The notes under the pieces: generated by a model | What the model was told of the DNA's origin: nothing | The model's input: the letters and a program-made list of their open reading frames with translations, nothing else | Databases searched by the model: none | In this document: one piece after another, positions 25,333 to 33,074 of the stretch | How the letters are laid out: each line of letters begins with the position of its first letter | Numbering within the stretch: the stretch's first letter is position 1 | Translations under genes and position numbers: made by a program | Source of the DNA: Lachnospiraceae bacterium AB2028 | Lineage (GTDB): Bacteria > Bacillota > Clostridia > Lachnospirales > Lachnospiraceae | Assembly (NCBI GenBank): GCA_000621425.1 | Contig: KK211275.1 | Span: 536,523 to 600,522, forward strand | Length of the DNA stretch: 64,000 nt | Reading direction: 5' to 3'

Positions 25333-26823
25333 TTGAAATTTGATGAAGAGAAAAAAAAATATCTTTACTGGGGACTTACCATAGTATCTTCTGTTACTAT
25401 AATTATTTTGATCGGTTATGTTATTTTTAATCTTCCGATAGTAATTGGTGCTATCGGGAAATTCTTTAGGATAATAATGCCGGTAGTTAACGGTTTTGTT
25501 ATAGCATATCTTTTAAGTCCGCTTATAGATTTTATAGAACGTATCATTCTCAATGAAAAGACAAAGAAATGGATATATAAGGATAGAAAAAACGGCGGCG
25601 AAATTAGCCAGGCTAAAAAAGCCAGGGTACACAAAAGACTCCGTGTATATTCCATAATAATTGTTTATGCCTTTGTTATTTGGCTTATTTATCTGTTTTT
25701 CTCATTTGTAATACCTGAAGTCGTAAAAAGTATAGAAACCATTGTCAACCAATTTCCGGAGTACAGTGAGAATTTTATCAATTGGATAAATACGCTGCTG
25801 ATGAAATATCCCCAGCTTGAGGAGAAATTCCAGGAGCTGCTGACGGAACATCAGGATGACATCAACAGCTGGGTTGCTACAAATATTATCGGACGTGGCA
25901 AAGATGTGGCCCTTGGGCTTTCTAACGGAGTTTTCAGCCTTGTAAAATGGATCATGAACCTGGTTCTTGGCATACTGATATCTATTTATGTCATCAACAG
26001 CAAGGAACTTTTCATCGGCCAGGGCAAGAAAATAATATATGCATTAATGAGACGTGAAACCGCTAATGCATTTATCCACAATGTTCGTTTTACGAATAAG
26101 ACATTTTTAGGTTTCTTTTCCGGAAAGTTGATAGATTCCTTTATCATAGGCATTCTTTGCTACATTATCATGAGCATTATGAAGATGCCGTTTGCACCGC
26201 TGATTGCAATGATCATAGGTGTAACAAATATTATTCCGTATTTTGGACCTTTTATTGGTGCTATTCCCAGTGCCATCCTTATCCTTATGGTTGATCCAAA
26301 GCAAGGGCTTTATTTCATAATAATGATACTGTTGCTGCAGCAGTTTGACGGAAATATACTGGGGCCCATGATATTCAGCCAGTCAACCGGTCTTTCTGCA
26401 TTCTGGGTAATATTTGCCATAACATTCTTCGGTGGTCTCTGGGGTGTCGTAGGCATGCTGGTGGGTGTTCCGCTGTTTGCTGTCCTTTATACAGCTTTCA
26501 GCGCATGGATAGCTTCCGCAATCAAGCAAAGAAAACTTCCTGATAGCACAAAAGAATATGTTCATGTGGACTATATAGATGAACACGGCAAATTTGTAAA
26601 GCTTCCGAATAACGAAGTCCAAAATATCGTGTCGAAAAGGACATTTAAAGAAATACTTGCAAGAAGGAAAAATCACGATGAAGACGATGTGGCAGATGAT
26701 AATACTTCAGTCTTAGAAGAAAACGCCTTTACAAAGGACGAAATTGACAAAAAGTTAAATAGCGACAACAATAACAAAGATACTGATGCGGCCGTTGCTG
26801 AAGAAAAGAAAAACACCCCCTAA
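25333..26823 (+). CDS. AI-2E family transporter (PerM/UPF0118)
   Basis: 496 residues from TTG 25333, which has GGAGG 8 bases upstream (25320-25324); ATG 25318 overlaps that site and GTG 25279 precedes the promoter. The protein has about seven to eight membrane spans: two or three at the N-terminus, a long soluble stretch with amphipathic helices (about 120-200), then the conserved IGVTNIIPYFGPFIGAIPS and LGPMIFSQSTGLSAFWVIFAI regions that define the family. The C-terminal 100 residues are cytoplasmic, acidic and asparagine-rich. Members export small molecules or act in Na+/H+ exchange; the substrate here is not known. Confidence 0.9.
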   Translation: MKFDEEKKKYLYWGLTIVSSVTIIILIGYVIFNLPIVIGAIGKFFRIIMPVVNGFVIAYLLSPLIDFIERIILNEKTKKWIYKDRKNGGEISQAKKARVHKRLRVYSIIIVYAFVIWLIYLFFSFVIPEVVKSIETIVNQFPEYSENFINWINTLLMKYPQLEEKFQELLTEHQDDINSWVATNIIGRGKDVALGLSNGVFSLVKWIMNLVLGILISIYVINSKELFIGQGKKIIYALMRRETANAFIHNVRFTNKTFLGFFSGKLIDSFIIGILCYIIMSIMKMPFAPLIAMIIGVTNIIPYFGPFIGAIPSAILILMVDPKQGLYFIIMILLLQQFDGNILGPMIFSQSTGLSAFWVIFAITFFGGLWGVVGMLVGVPLFAVLYTAFSAWIASAIKQRKLPDSTKEYVHVDYIDEHGKFVKLPNNEVQNIVSKRTFKEILARRKNHDEDDVADDNTSVLEENAFTKDEIDKKLNSDNNNKDTDAAVAEEKKNTP

Positions 26824-26851
26824 GCCTAAATAATTATAATAAGGGACTCAT

Positions 26852-27772
26852 ATGCCACAATATAAATTTATCACAGAAGACGAATCTGACGGTGAAAGGC
26901 TCGATAAACTCTTGAGCGAGCTTATGCCTGACTGCTCCAGAACATTTATCCAGAAACTCATAAAGGATGGTGCCGTAACAAAAAACGGCACCGTTGTCAC
27001 CAAGTCATCGCAAAAAGCAGAATCCGGTGACGAGTTAATTTTTAATCTTCCGGAACCGGTTGTCCCTGAAATAATTCCTGAAGATATCCCTATAGACATT
27101 GTATATGAAGATAGTGATTTGCTCATAATCAACAAACAGAAAGGGGTAGTGGTTCATCCTGCGCCAGGGCATCTGTCGGGAACTCTTGTAAACGCTATTC
27201 TTTATCATTGTAAAGATCTGTCCGGGATAAACGGCATCCTGCGTCCTGGTATCGTCCACAGGATTGATAAGGATACATCAGGACTCCTTATAATTTGCAA
27301 AAATGATAATTCTCACAGAAAAATCGCAGCTCAGCTAAAGGATCATTCAATAGAACGTACTTATCATGCCATAGTTCACGGAAGATTTAACGAAGAGTTT
27401 GGAACTGTGGATGCCAATATTGGCAGATCGGCATCAGACCGAAAAAAAATGGCTGTTGTTGATCATCTTTCCGGAAAATCTGCAGTAACCCATTATACGG
27501 TTCTTAAGGAATTCAACGGATATTCATATATAAAATGTAATTTGGAGACCGGACGCACACATCAGATCCGTGTACATATGGCACACATTGGTCATCCGCT
27601 AATTGGCGACGAACTGTATGGAATCCACGAAAATAAGTACAAAAAAACCGGCGGACAGGTATTACACGCAAAATCCATAGGATTTAAGCACCCCGGAAAC
27701 GATGAGTGGATACAGTTTGACTCAGAACTGCCTGAATATTTCGCGAAAATATTAAAGGATCTGGAGGGCTGA
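26852..27772 (+). CDS. RluA/RluD family 23S rRNA pseudouridine synthase
   Basis: 306-residue RNA modification enzyme. An N-terminal S4 domain (about 15-62, GERLDKLLSELMPDCSRTFIQKLIKDGAV) is followed by the catalytic domain with RIDKDTSGLLI (137-147, catalytic D139) and the late LETGRTHQIRVHM motif. It most resembles RluD, which modifies helix 69 of 23S rRNA, but the subgroup cannot be assigned with certainty. AAGGGA precedes the ATG. In many Firmicutes this gene follows lspA; here lspA is adjacent but convergent. Confidence 0.93.
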   Translation: MPQYKFITEDESDGERLDKLLSELMPDCSRTFIQKLIKDGAVTKNGTVVTKSSQKAESGDELIFNLPEPVVPEIIPEDIPIDIVYEDSDLLIINKQKGVVVHPAPGHLSGTLVNAILYHCKDLSGINGILRPGIVHRIDKDTSGLLIICKNDNSHRKIAAQLKDHSIERTYHAIVHGRFNEEFGTVDANIGRSASDRKKMAVVDHLSGKSAVTHYTVLKEFNGYSYIKCNLETGRTHQIRVHMAHIGHPLIGDELYGIHENKYKKTGGQVLHAKSIGFKHPGNDEWIQFDSELPEYFAKILKDLEG

Positions 27773-28051
27773 GATTTAGGCGGAAAATCTTGCGAAAAAA
27801 CCATGAATTTACGATCAAAATCTCATTATAAAATTCTATGAAAATCTATCAAATAATTTTTATGGATTTACTGTGGTAAAATTAAAAAAATAATCAACGA
27901 ATAATTTTTTTTAAATATCAATAGGGTAACATTCTAAAAAATCTTAATTACTTTCTTGATCAAAACAGCCAAAACAATCAAGTGAGATAAACTTCTGAAA
28001 ATGGTCCCAAAGTAACCGAACCAGATAAAAGTACATATTTATGGGCTTTTT
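27773..28051. other. A/T-rich intergenic region without a recognisable gene
   Basis: The stretch between rluD and the inverted repeat is strongly A/T-rich and contains no open frame with a ribosome-binding site, no promoter pair and no tRNA-like structure that could be supported by reading. Confidence 0.7.
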
Positions 28052-28101
28052 CCATATATAACTATTCGTTAAAGTCTCATTTTGCGAATAGTTATATATG
28101 G
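28052..28101. repeat. Perfect 17-bp inverted repeat between convergent genes
   Basis: CCATATATAACTATTCG (28052-28068) is the exact reverse complement of 28085-28101, with a 16-base loop. It lies 10 bases beyond the lspA stop and 280 bases beyond rluD. Neither side has a T-tract: the plus side runs GGGCCTTTATA and the minus side GGAAAAAGCCC. It may serve as a bidirectional terminator without U-tract, a transcript end stabiliser, or a short palindromic repeat element. Confidence 0.8.
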
Positions 28102-28110
28102 GCCTTTATA

Positions 28111-28767
28111 TCACTTTCCAGCTGTTTTTTCGTCGGATTTTAAAGATTTTATGAACTTTGGTTTCAGAAAATCTAAGTCTGAATCTTTGTAAATGAACAA
28201 GAATAAAATCATTAAAAGAAATACACCGATAACAACACAGATATCTGCAACATTAAAAATCGGAAAATCAATTAAAGATACATATATGAAATCCGTTACG
28301 GACTGCTTAATGCATCGGTCGATCATATTACCGACAGCGCCTATAAGGACAAGTGTCAGCGCAACATGAAATGCCGCGTATTTCCGATCTGCCGGAACCT
28401 TAATGAATACATATATGCATATTGCCATTATTATAGCTGTGGTTATTAGCAGAAAAACGCTTTTACCCTTAAGAATCCCCCATACTGCTCCTGTGTTCTC
28501 GAAATAACAGATCTGCAGTACTCTGGGAATCAGGTCTATTGATTCTCCCAGTTCCATATTTTCACGGACTCTTACTTTGCTGAAATAATCCACATACAGA
28601 AGAGATAAAAACGTAACGATATCACATACAAATAAAGAACTCCTGTATTTCGATATCTTTTTATCAGCTATGGAAGACCTTGAAAAAAAAGCAAAAACTA
28701 TGCTGGAAACAGCCAAAAAAAGCATAAATCCAATAACTATCAACGAATCAGCAGTCAGGGATATCAT
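28111..28767 (-). CDS. lspA: Lipoprotein signal peptidase (signal peptidase II)
   Basis: 218-residue membrane aspartyl peptidase that cleaves prolipoprotein signal peptides. The catalytic aspartates are D150 in GAVGNMIDR and D175 in FNVADICVV; FENTGAVWGIL is the conserved substrate-side motif. Usual LspA proteins have 150-170 residues and four spans; this one has about 45 more at the N-terminus, including an extra membrane segment (about 8-29) and a charged loop. The start overlaps the aroB stop by 4 bases (ATGA), showing coupling. One of its likely substrates, the lipoprotein carboxypeptidase, is also in the window. Confidence 0.92.
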   Translation of the reverse strand: MISLTADSLIVIGFMLFLAVSSIVFAFFSRSSIADKKISKYRSSLFVCDIVTFLSLLYVDYFSKVRVRENMELGESIDLIPRVLQICYFENTGAVWGILKGKSVFLLITTAIIMAICIYVFIKVPADRKYAAFHVALTLVLIGAVGNMIDRCIKQSVTDFIYVSLIDFPIFNVADICVVIGVFLLMILFLFIYKDSDLDFLKPKFIKSLKSDEKTAGK

Positions 28768-29873
28768 TCTTTTTCATCCTCCTCGGAAAAATAGATTTCT
28801 CTGATCCCCCCGATCACATCTTCATCAGTAACATTCTGGTCAATATATGCCTTACCGACTCTCTTTAACAATACAAACTTTATGCCTTTATCGATGGCTT
28901 TTTTATCAGATTTAGTAAGCTCCAGCACTTTATCCGGATCGATATCATCAATGGATATGGGAAGGTTAAAAGGAACAAACATATCCCTTATTTCATAATA
29001 TTCATCCTTGGAAAGCTTACCCTTCTGCCAGGAAATATATGCTGCTGCAACGCATCCAAGTGCTACGCACTCGCCATGAAGCAGCTCGAAATTCTTATAT
29101 TTCTCTATGGCATGCCCTATTGTGTGGCCAAAATTTAACAATGCACGGTCACCGTTTTCAAGCGGATCACGCTCTACTATCTTCTGCTTGCAAATACAGC
29201 TGGTCTTAACCATATCAGCAAGAACTTCCGGCTTTTTATCATGGATTTCATACATATTCGACAGTATCCACTCATAGAAAGACGCATCCATGATAAGCCC
29301 GTACTTCATTACCTCTGCCATTCCGGAATAATACTGCCTGCTGTCCAGTGAATTAAGCGTAGAGGTGTTTATATAGACCAGTGAAGGCATTTTAAATGCC
29401 CCAACCATATTTTTGTAACCGTCAAAATCAACGCCGGTTTTTCCGCCTACAGAAGAGTCTACCTGGGACAATAATGTGGTCGGAACCTGTACAACGGCAA
29501 TTCCTCGCTGATAAATTGCCGCACAGAAACCTGCCGTATCGCCTACTACACCGCCGCCAAGCGCAATCACAAGGTCATGACGGTTGATCTTATTTGCAAC
29601 CATTTCGCTTAAGATCTTAGTGACAGTATCAAGATTTTTGCTGGCTTCACCTGCCGGAAATGAGTATAAAAAGAAAGCTGAACATACATCTTTCAGCTCT
29701 TCCTTTATTGTTTCTGCATATAAAGGTTCAACATTGCTGTCAGTGATGACCATGAATTTCTTGCCTTCGAATCCAAGGTCTTTAATCTTTGCTGCGAGTC
29801 CTGAAAAGTCCGATTCAATACAGATATCGTATATCGGTTTTTTGTTCATGTTGACTGTTATCAGGTCGGACAT
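28764..29873 (-). CDS. aroB: 3-Dehydroquinate synthase
   Basis: 369-residue enzyme of the shikimate pathway, forming 3-dehydroquinate from DAHP with NAD and a divalent metal. The conserved GGGVVGDTAGFCAAIYQRGI, VPTTLLSQVDSSVGGKTGVD, MAEVMKYGLI and NFGHTIGHAIE motifs are present; they supply NAD, substrate and zinc ligands. It starts 13 bases after the diguanylate cyclase gene and overlaps lspA, so these three form a minus-strand operon. aroE is 23 kb away in this window. Confidence 0.96.
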   Translation of the reverse strand: MSDLITVNMNKKPIYDICIESDFSGLAAKIKDLGFEGKKFMVITDSNVEPLYAETIKEELKDVCSAFFLYSFPAGEASKNLDTVTKILSEMVANKINRHDLVIALGGGVVGDTAGFCAAIYQRGIAVVQVPTTLLSQVDSSVGGKTGVDFDGYKNMVGAFKMPSLVYINTSTLNSLDSRQYYSGMAEVMKYGLIMDASFYEWILSNMYEIHDKKPEVLADMVKTSCICKQKIVERDPLENGDRALLNFGHTIGHAIEKYKNFELLHGECVALGCVAAAYISWQKGKLSKDEYYEIRDMFVPFNLPISIDDIDPDKVLELTKSDKKAIDKGIKFVLLKRVGKAYIDQNVTDEDVIGGIREIYFSEEDEKE

Positions 29874-29886
29874 TTATAAAACTCCT

Positions 29887-32004
29887 TTATTTCTTTTTAT
29901 TTTTACCCGATTCACTTTTTTTGGTTTCTTCCAAGGTTTTTCGGGTTCTGTCAGGCTCACCTACAGGCTTAAAACTGCCCATGGTGACCTTAAATTCATC
30001 CTTGTCTTTTTCTTTCTTCGATACAGGCCGTTTATTGTTGTACTTATAAGGATCGTTTGGCATAGTGCGCGGCGCTTCGCCATAAAGCCCTGCATATGAC
30101 ATCTGTTCATATTTTTTGTCAGCTACGTCCGAGCTGCTCTGCGGCATATCGCCTTCAAATCTGCTATTGAAGACAGGATCAAAGCCGGTATCCCTATCCG
30201 GCTCATCATCGTCATATGAACCCAGGAAACTCTTAGCTGCCTTTACCGCAGAATCTTCTTTTACTTTTTGTACCTTGTTTTCAACAGGAATCTCCGATGT
30301 TTTCCCTGTCGTATCTGCGTTTCCGGTAGGAACAGTTTCCTTTTTCGACGAAACATCAGCTACCCCCGGAACAGAAATATCAACTGATGCATACGATGTT
30401 TCAGCTTTATCTGAAGCTGTACTTAAATTCTCTTTCGGCACTTCGGGCGCAATATCAACATTCTCACTCACAGTAACACTGCCGGCAGACGATGCCCCAT
30501 TAATCGTATAATTTGACGATATGTACGACGTAGAATAATCCTTTTCTGTGTTATTCTCTGCGGCAACGTAAGTTTCATTGCTCTTCGCTGTACCAGTACT
30601 ACCAGCCCGCTGTGTTTCCGATGAATGTTCATCGGTGATATGCAGAAAGTCATAAGCGATAGTATATTTTCCACCCGAATAAAAGCTGAAGAAATTTGAA
30701 TTAATCCGTTCAACTACCGTCAGAACATTATCATCATTGGTATTGAGCAATACAAGGAAAATCTGCCTTGTAGAATACCTGGACGAAACATCGGATTTTC
30801 TCAAAGAGACCGATATAGCCTGCTCAAGTTTTTCTATAGCAATATCATTATCCGCCTCTGTGGGAGAAGTCCCCTCCACCGGCATAAGAGTGAGCAGTAT
30901 CCCCTCTGCATTATTGCCATAACGGCTAAAATACCTTGCAATAAATTTAAATACATGCGGAAAAGCATCAAAATCCATCATATAAGCGCCGCTGTCACTG
31001 TCAGAACGCTTAATCGTCTCGCTGATATAGTTAATATCTGCAAGATTTTCCGATCTCTTTCTGTCAGACTTAGCTGAATCAGAGAAAAAATGGAAGGAAT
31101 TCTTGCCATTCTGCTTTACATGGTAAAGCGCCTTATCTGCAGAATTATACAGCTTACTAAAATCTGCACCGTCATCCGGAGCCTGTGCAATACCTACAGA
31201 TATGGATGAATTAGTGTCATATTTATTTTCGTCAAGTTTATGGCAAATATCAGCAATGATCGCAGATGCTTTTCTGCTGAGAATATTCTTGTCAGTTTCT
31301 CCTTCAAAAAACATGATGAACTCATCACCACCTATACGGCAAACGATATCGCATTCATCAGATTCCCGCTGCAAAGTTTCTGCCAGCATCTTGAGCACAG
31401 CATCTCCAGCCATATGTCCGTAAGTGTCATTTATGGCCTTGAAATTATCCATATCTATCATAAACAGGGATCCCCTGCCTGTATGCGCTAACTTTTCATT
31501 TGCCAGCTTTTCGGTATATTCCCTGTTATATAGCCCTGTAAGAACATCTTTCTGAGATTTATCCTTGATGTCAGCCATTTCCCGTATACGCTCGTTAAGC
31601 TCGTCTGTAAGGACTTTTTGCTTGATTTCGTTTTCAAGTACTTTATTTATACGGTTTGAAAGGACGCTGGGAACAAAAGGCTTTGCGATAAAATCCACTG
31701 CCCCCATATTGAGACATTCGCTTTCCGTAACAGCATTTGCATTTGCCGAAAGAAATATCACAGGAATATCCTTAAGCTCTTTTTTCTTCTGGATGCTTTT
31801 CATAACTTCAATACCACTCATTATTGGCATATCTATATCCAAAAGAATAAGGTCAGGGACATTAGAATCAAGATAACGCAGCGCTTGTGAACCTGAAATT
31901 GCAGTTGCAACTTCGCACTGATCTTTGAGTGCAGAACGGGCACAGGACAAGTTAATGCTTTCGTCATCAACTATCAAAATTTTCTTCAATGTGTTTTCAG
32001 CCAT
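29887..32004 (-). CDS. Response regulator diguanylate cyclase with second degenerate GGDEF and disordered tail
   Basis: 705 residues from the ATG at 32004, which has GAGGGGG upstream; a longer in-frame start at 32046 lies close to the promoter start site. Residues 1-125 are a receiver with D13-D14, D56 in LLDIDMP and KP at 108-109. Residues about 150-310 are an intact GGDEF domain with GGDEF at 225-229 and INDTYGH, so c-di-GMP synthesis is expected; the inhibitory RxxD site is absent (DECD at 216-219). Residues about 335-455 look like a second GGDEF fold whose signature is replaced by STRQI at 411-415. The last 240 residues are Ser/Thr/Glu/Lys-rich and likely disordered. It heads the aroB-lspA operon. 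Confidence 0.9.
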   Translation of the reverse strand: MAENTLKKILIVDDESINLSCARSALKDQCEVATAISGSQALRYLDSNVPDLILLDIDMPIMSGIEVMKSIQKKKELKDIPVIFLSANANAVTESECLNMGAVDFIAKPFVPSVLSNRINKVLENEIKQKVLTDELNERIREMADIKDKSQKDVLTGLYNREYTEKLANEKLAHTGRGSLFMIDMDNFKAINDTYGHMAGDAVLKMLAETLQRESDECDIVCRIGGDEFIMFFEGETDKNILSRKASAIIADICHKLDENKYDTNSSISVGIAQAPDDGADFSKLYNSADKALYHVKQNGKNSFHFFSDSAKSDRKRSENLADINYISETIKRSDSDSGAYMMDFDAFPHVFKFIARYFSRYGNNAEGILLTLMPVEGTSPTEADNDIAIEKLEQAISVSLRKSDVSSRYSTRQIFLVLLNTNDDNVLTVVERINSNFFSFYSGGKYTIAYDFLHITDEHSSETQRAGSTGTAKSNETYVAAENNTEKDYSTSYISSNYTINGASSAGSVTVSENVDIAPEVPKENLSTASDKAETSYASVDISVPGVADVSSKKETVPTGNADTTGKTSEIPVENKVQKVKEDSAVKAAKSFLGSYDDDEPDRDTGFDPVFNSRFEGDMPQSSSDVADKKYEQMSYAGLYGEAPRTMPNDPYKYNNKRPVSKKEKDKDEFKVTMGSFKPVGEPDRTRKTLEETKKSESGKNKKK

Positions 32005-32058
32005 GATATTAAAAGCCCCCTCAAAAAGACAATTAACCCAAGACAATACTTTGAATTA

Positions 32059-32087
32059 ATTATAATACATCATCCCCTTTAAAGCAA
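32059..32087 (-). promoter_or_regulatory. Promoter of the diguanylate cyclase-aroB-lspA operon
   Basis: Minus strand TTGCTT (32087-32082) and TATAAT (32064-32059), 17-base spacer. It lies just past the sepF terminator, which separates the two transcripts. Confidence 0.65.
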
Positions 32088-32089
32088 CG

Positions 32090-32120
32090 AAAAAAGGCAC
32101 CTGATTAGGTGCCTTTTTTT
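32090..32120. terminator. Bidirectional intrinsic terminator after sepF
   Basis: GGCACCT (32096-32102) and AGGTGCC (32107-32113) form a 7-bp GC-rich stem with loop GATT, flanked by A6 on one side and T7 on the other, so it has a T-tract in both directions. On the minus strand it ends the sepF transcript. Confidence 0.9.
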
Positions 32121-32179
32121 ATTAATCTTTTTATCAAAATATCTTTCAGAAAAGGAAAAACACTTCAAATATCCTGTGA

Positions 32180-32680
32180 TTAGCGGCGTGATTTTTTCTT
32201 AGGAGCCTCTTCCTCTATATCGTTTTCATAATCAGCTTCTGAATATACAGGTACCTCTTCCGGTGTGCAAGTGAACAGACCGCAAGGTGATCCGTCAACT
32301 GCAGATCCTGAAATAGGCTCAAAATGAGCATCTAATGCATATACTGAACCACAGCAGAAATCAATGATTCTCTGAGCGAGCTCTTCGTCGCATGACTCTG
32401 TATTCAGAATAACAGTATAGCCCTCACGGAGCATATCTGTAACCTTCTGAACATCATTAAACTTCTCCGGCTTAACCTTAACAACTACGCTACCCGCCTG
32501 GTATTCAGACTCAATAGGTTTTCTGCTTATAAAAGAAGAAATCTTTGCAGGTGCCTTTGCCTTTTTTGCAGGTCTCACATCCTCGTAATCATCTTCGTAA
32601 TCGTCCTCGTAGTCATCCTCGTAATCCTGACCGTTGATGTTAAGCTTTTCAGCCAGCTGTGAAAAAATAGGAATTGCCAT
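32180..32680 (-). CDS. sepF: Cell division protein SepF with acidic repeat
   Basis: 166 residues from ATG 32680, which has GAGGAGG 10 bases upstream; the longer reading to 32746 overlaps the promoter -10 and is rejected. MAIPIFSQLAEKL is the amphipathic membrane-binding helix of SepF; residues 19-34 are four DYED repeats; about 65-150 form the SepF globular domain (SVVVKVKPEKFNDVQKV, ILNTESCDEELAQRIIDFCCGSVYALDA). SepF links FtsZ to the membrane at the septum. The C-terminus ends KKKSRR. It follows yggS as in many Gram-positives but has its own promoter and terminator. The acidic repeat is encoded by near-identical 12-bp DNA units. Confidence 0.92.
   Translation of the reverse strand: MAIPIFSQLAEKLNINGQDYEDDYEDDYEDDYEDVRPAKKAKAPAKISSFISRKPIESEYQAGSVVVKVKPEKFNDVQKVTDMLREGYTVILNTESCDEELAQRIIDFCCGSVYALDAHFEPISGSAVDGSPCGLFTCTPEEVPVYSEADYENDIEEEAPKKKSRR
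32581..32628 (-). repeat. 12-bp coding minisatellite in sepF
   Basis: Four tandem 12-base units (for example CCTCGTAATCAT) encode DYED repeated four times in the SepF linker. Units differ at one to three positions. Copy number can change without frameshift. Confidence 0.9.
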
Positions 32681-32737
32681 TGTTTTTGTTCCTCCTCTAC
32701 CTTGAAAAGATTTTTGTGTAAAAAAACAACTATCCAC

Positions 32738-32766
32738 ATTATGCAATATTTCGCACTTTATGTCAA
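32738..32766 (-). promoter_or_regulatory. sepF promoter
   Basis: Minus strand TTGACA (32766-32761) and CATAAT (32743-32738) with a 17-base spacer; start site near 32731, giving a leader of about 50 bases. It fixes the SepF start at 32680. Confidence 0.85.
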
Positions 32767-32863
32767 CACAATTTTAAAGAAAAATTTTTTAACCTTATAA
32801 AAAAGTGTTGATATACCGTGCTCTTTTTGTATATCGGCTAATAAACGGTTAAAGTTAATAGTT

Positions 32864-32953
32864 TTATGTAAAGATTTTATGTAAATAATTTATGTAAACC
32901 TTCACCAATGTTATGTAACCTGAATTATGTAAACTGGTGCAAATGTTATGTTA
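32864..32953. repeat. Array of TTATGTAA motifs upstream of sepF
   Basis: Exact TTATGTAA starts at 32864, 32877, 32890, 32911 and 32925, with a variant TTATGTTA at 32946. The first three have a 13-base period, later steps are 21, 14 and 21. The copy at 32925 reads TTATGTAAACT, identical to the XerD arm of Bacillus-type dif sites as I recall it. CACCA (32903-32907) and TGGTG (32935-32939) form an outer inverted pair. A related GTTACGTTAAC lies at 32967. It fills the otherwise gene-free interval between the yggS terminator and the sepF promoter. Confidence 0.85.
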
Positions 32954-33026
32954 CCCCCCCTGCCCCGTTACGTTAACTAATCATCTTTTTTTACTAAAAA
33001 AATTTTTCATGACGTGTTCCAGAAAA

Positions 33027-33048
33027 AACGACAGCAAGCGCTGTCGTT
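33027..33048 (-). terminator. Intrinsic terminator after yggS
   Basis: AACGACAGC (33027-33035) and GCTGTCGTT (33040-33048) form a 9-bp stem with a 4-base loop. On the minus strand the stem is followed by T6, ending the long mreB-yggS transcript 25 bases after the yggS stop. Confidence 0.92.
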
Positions 33049-33074
33049 CTCAATAAATATGATATTCAAATAAA

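Noticed and set aside
32681-32746. N-terminal extension of SepF to 32746
   Set aside because: The promoter -10 element (32738-32743) overlaps that start, so it would lie at or before the transcription start. MAIPIFSQLAEKL is the normal SepF N-terminus.
32908-32935. A complete dif site at the TTATGTAAACT copy
   Set aside because: The 11 bases expected to be the XerC arm (32908-32918) match the Firmicutes consensus at only about 5 positions, so only a half-site is supported.
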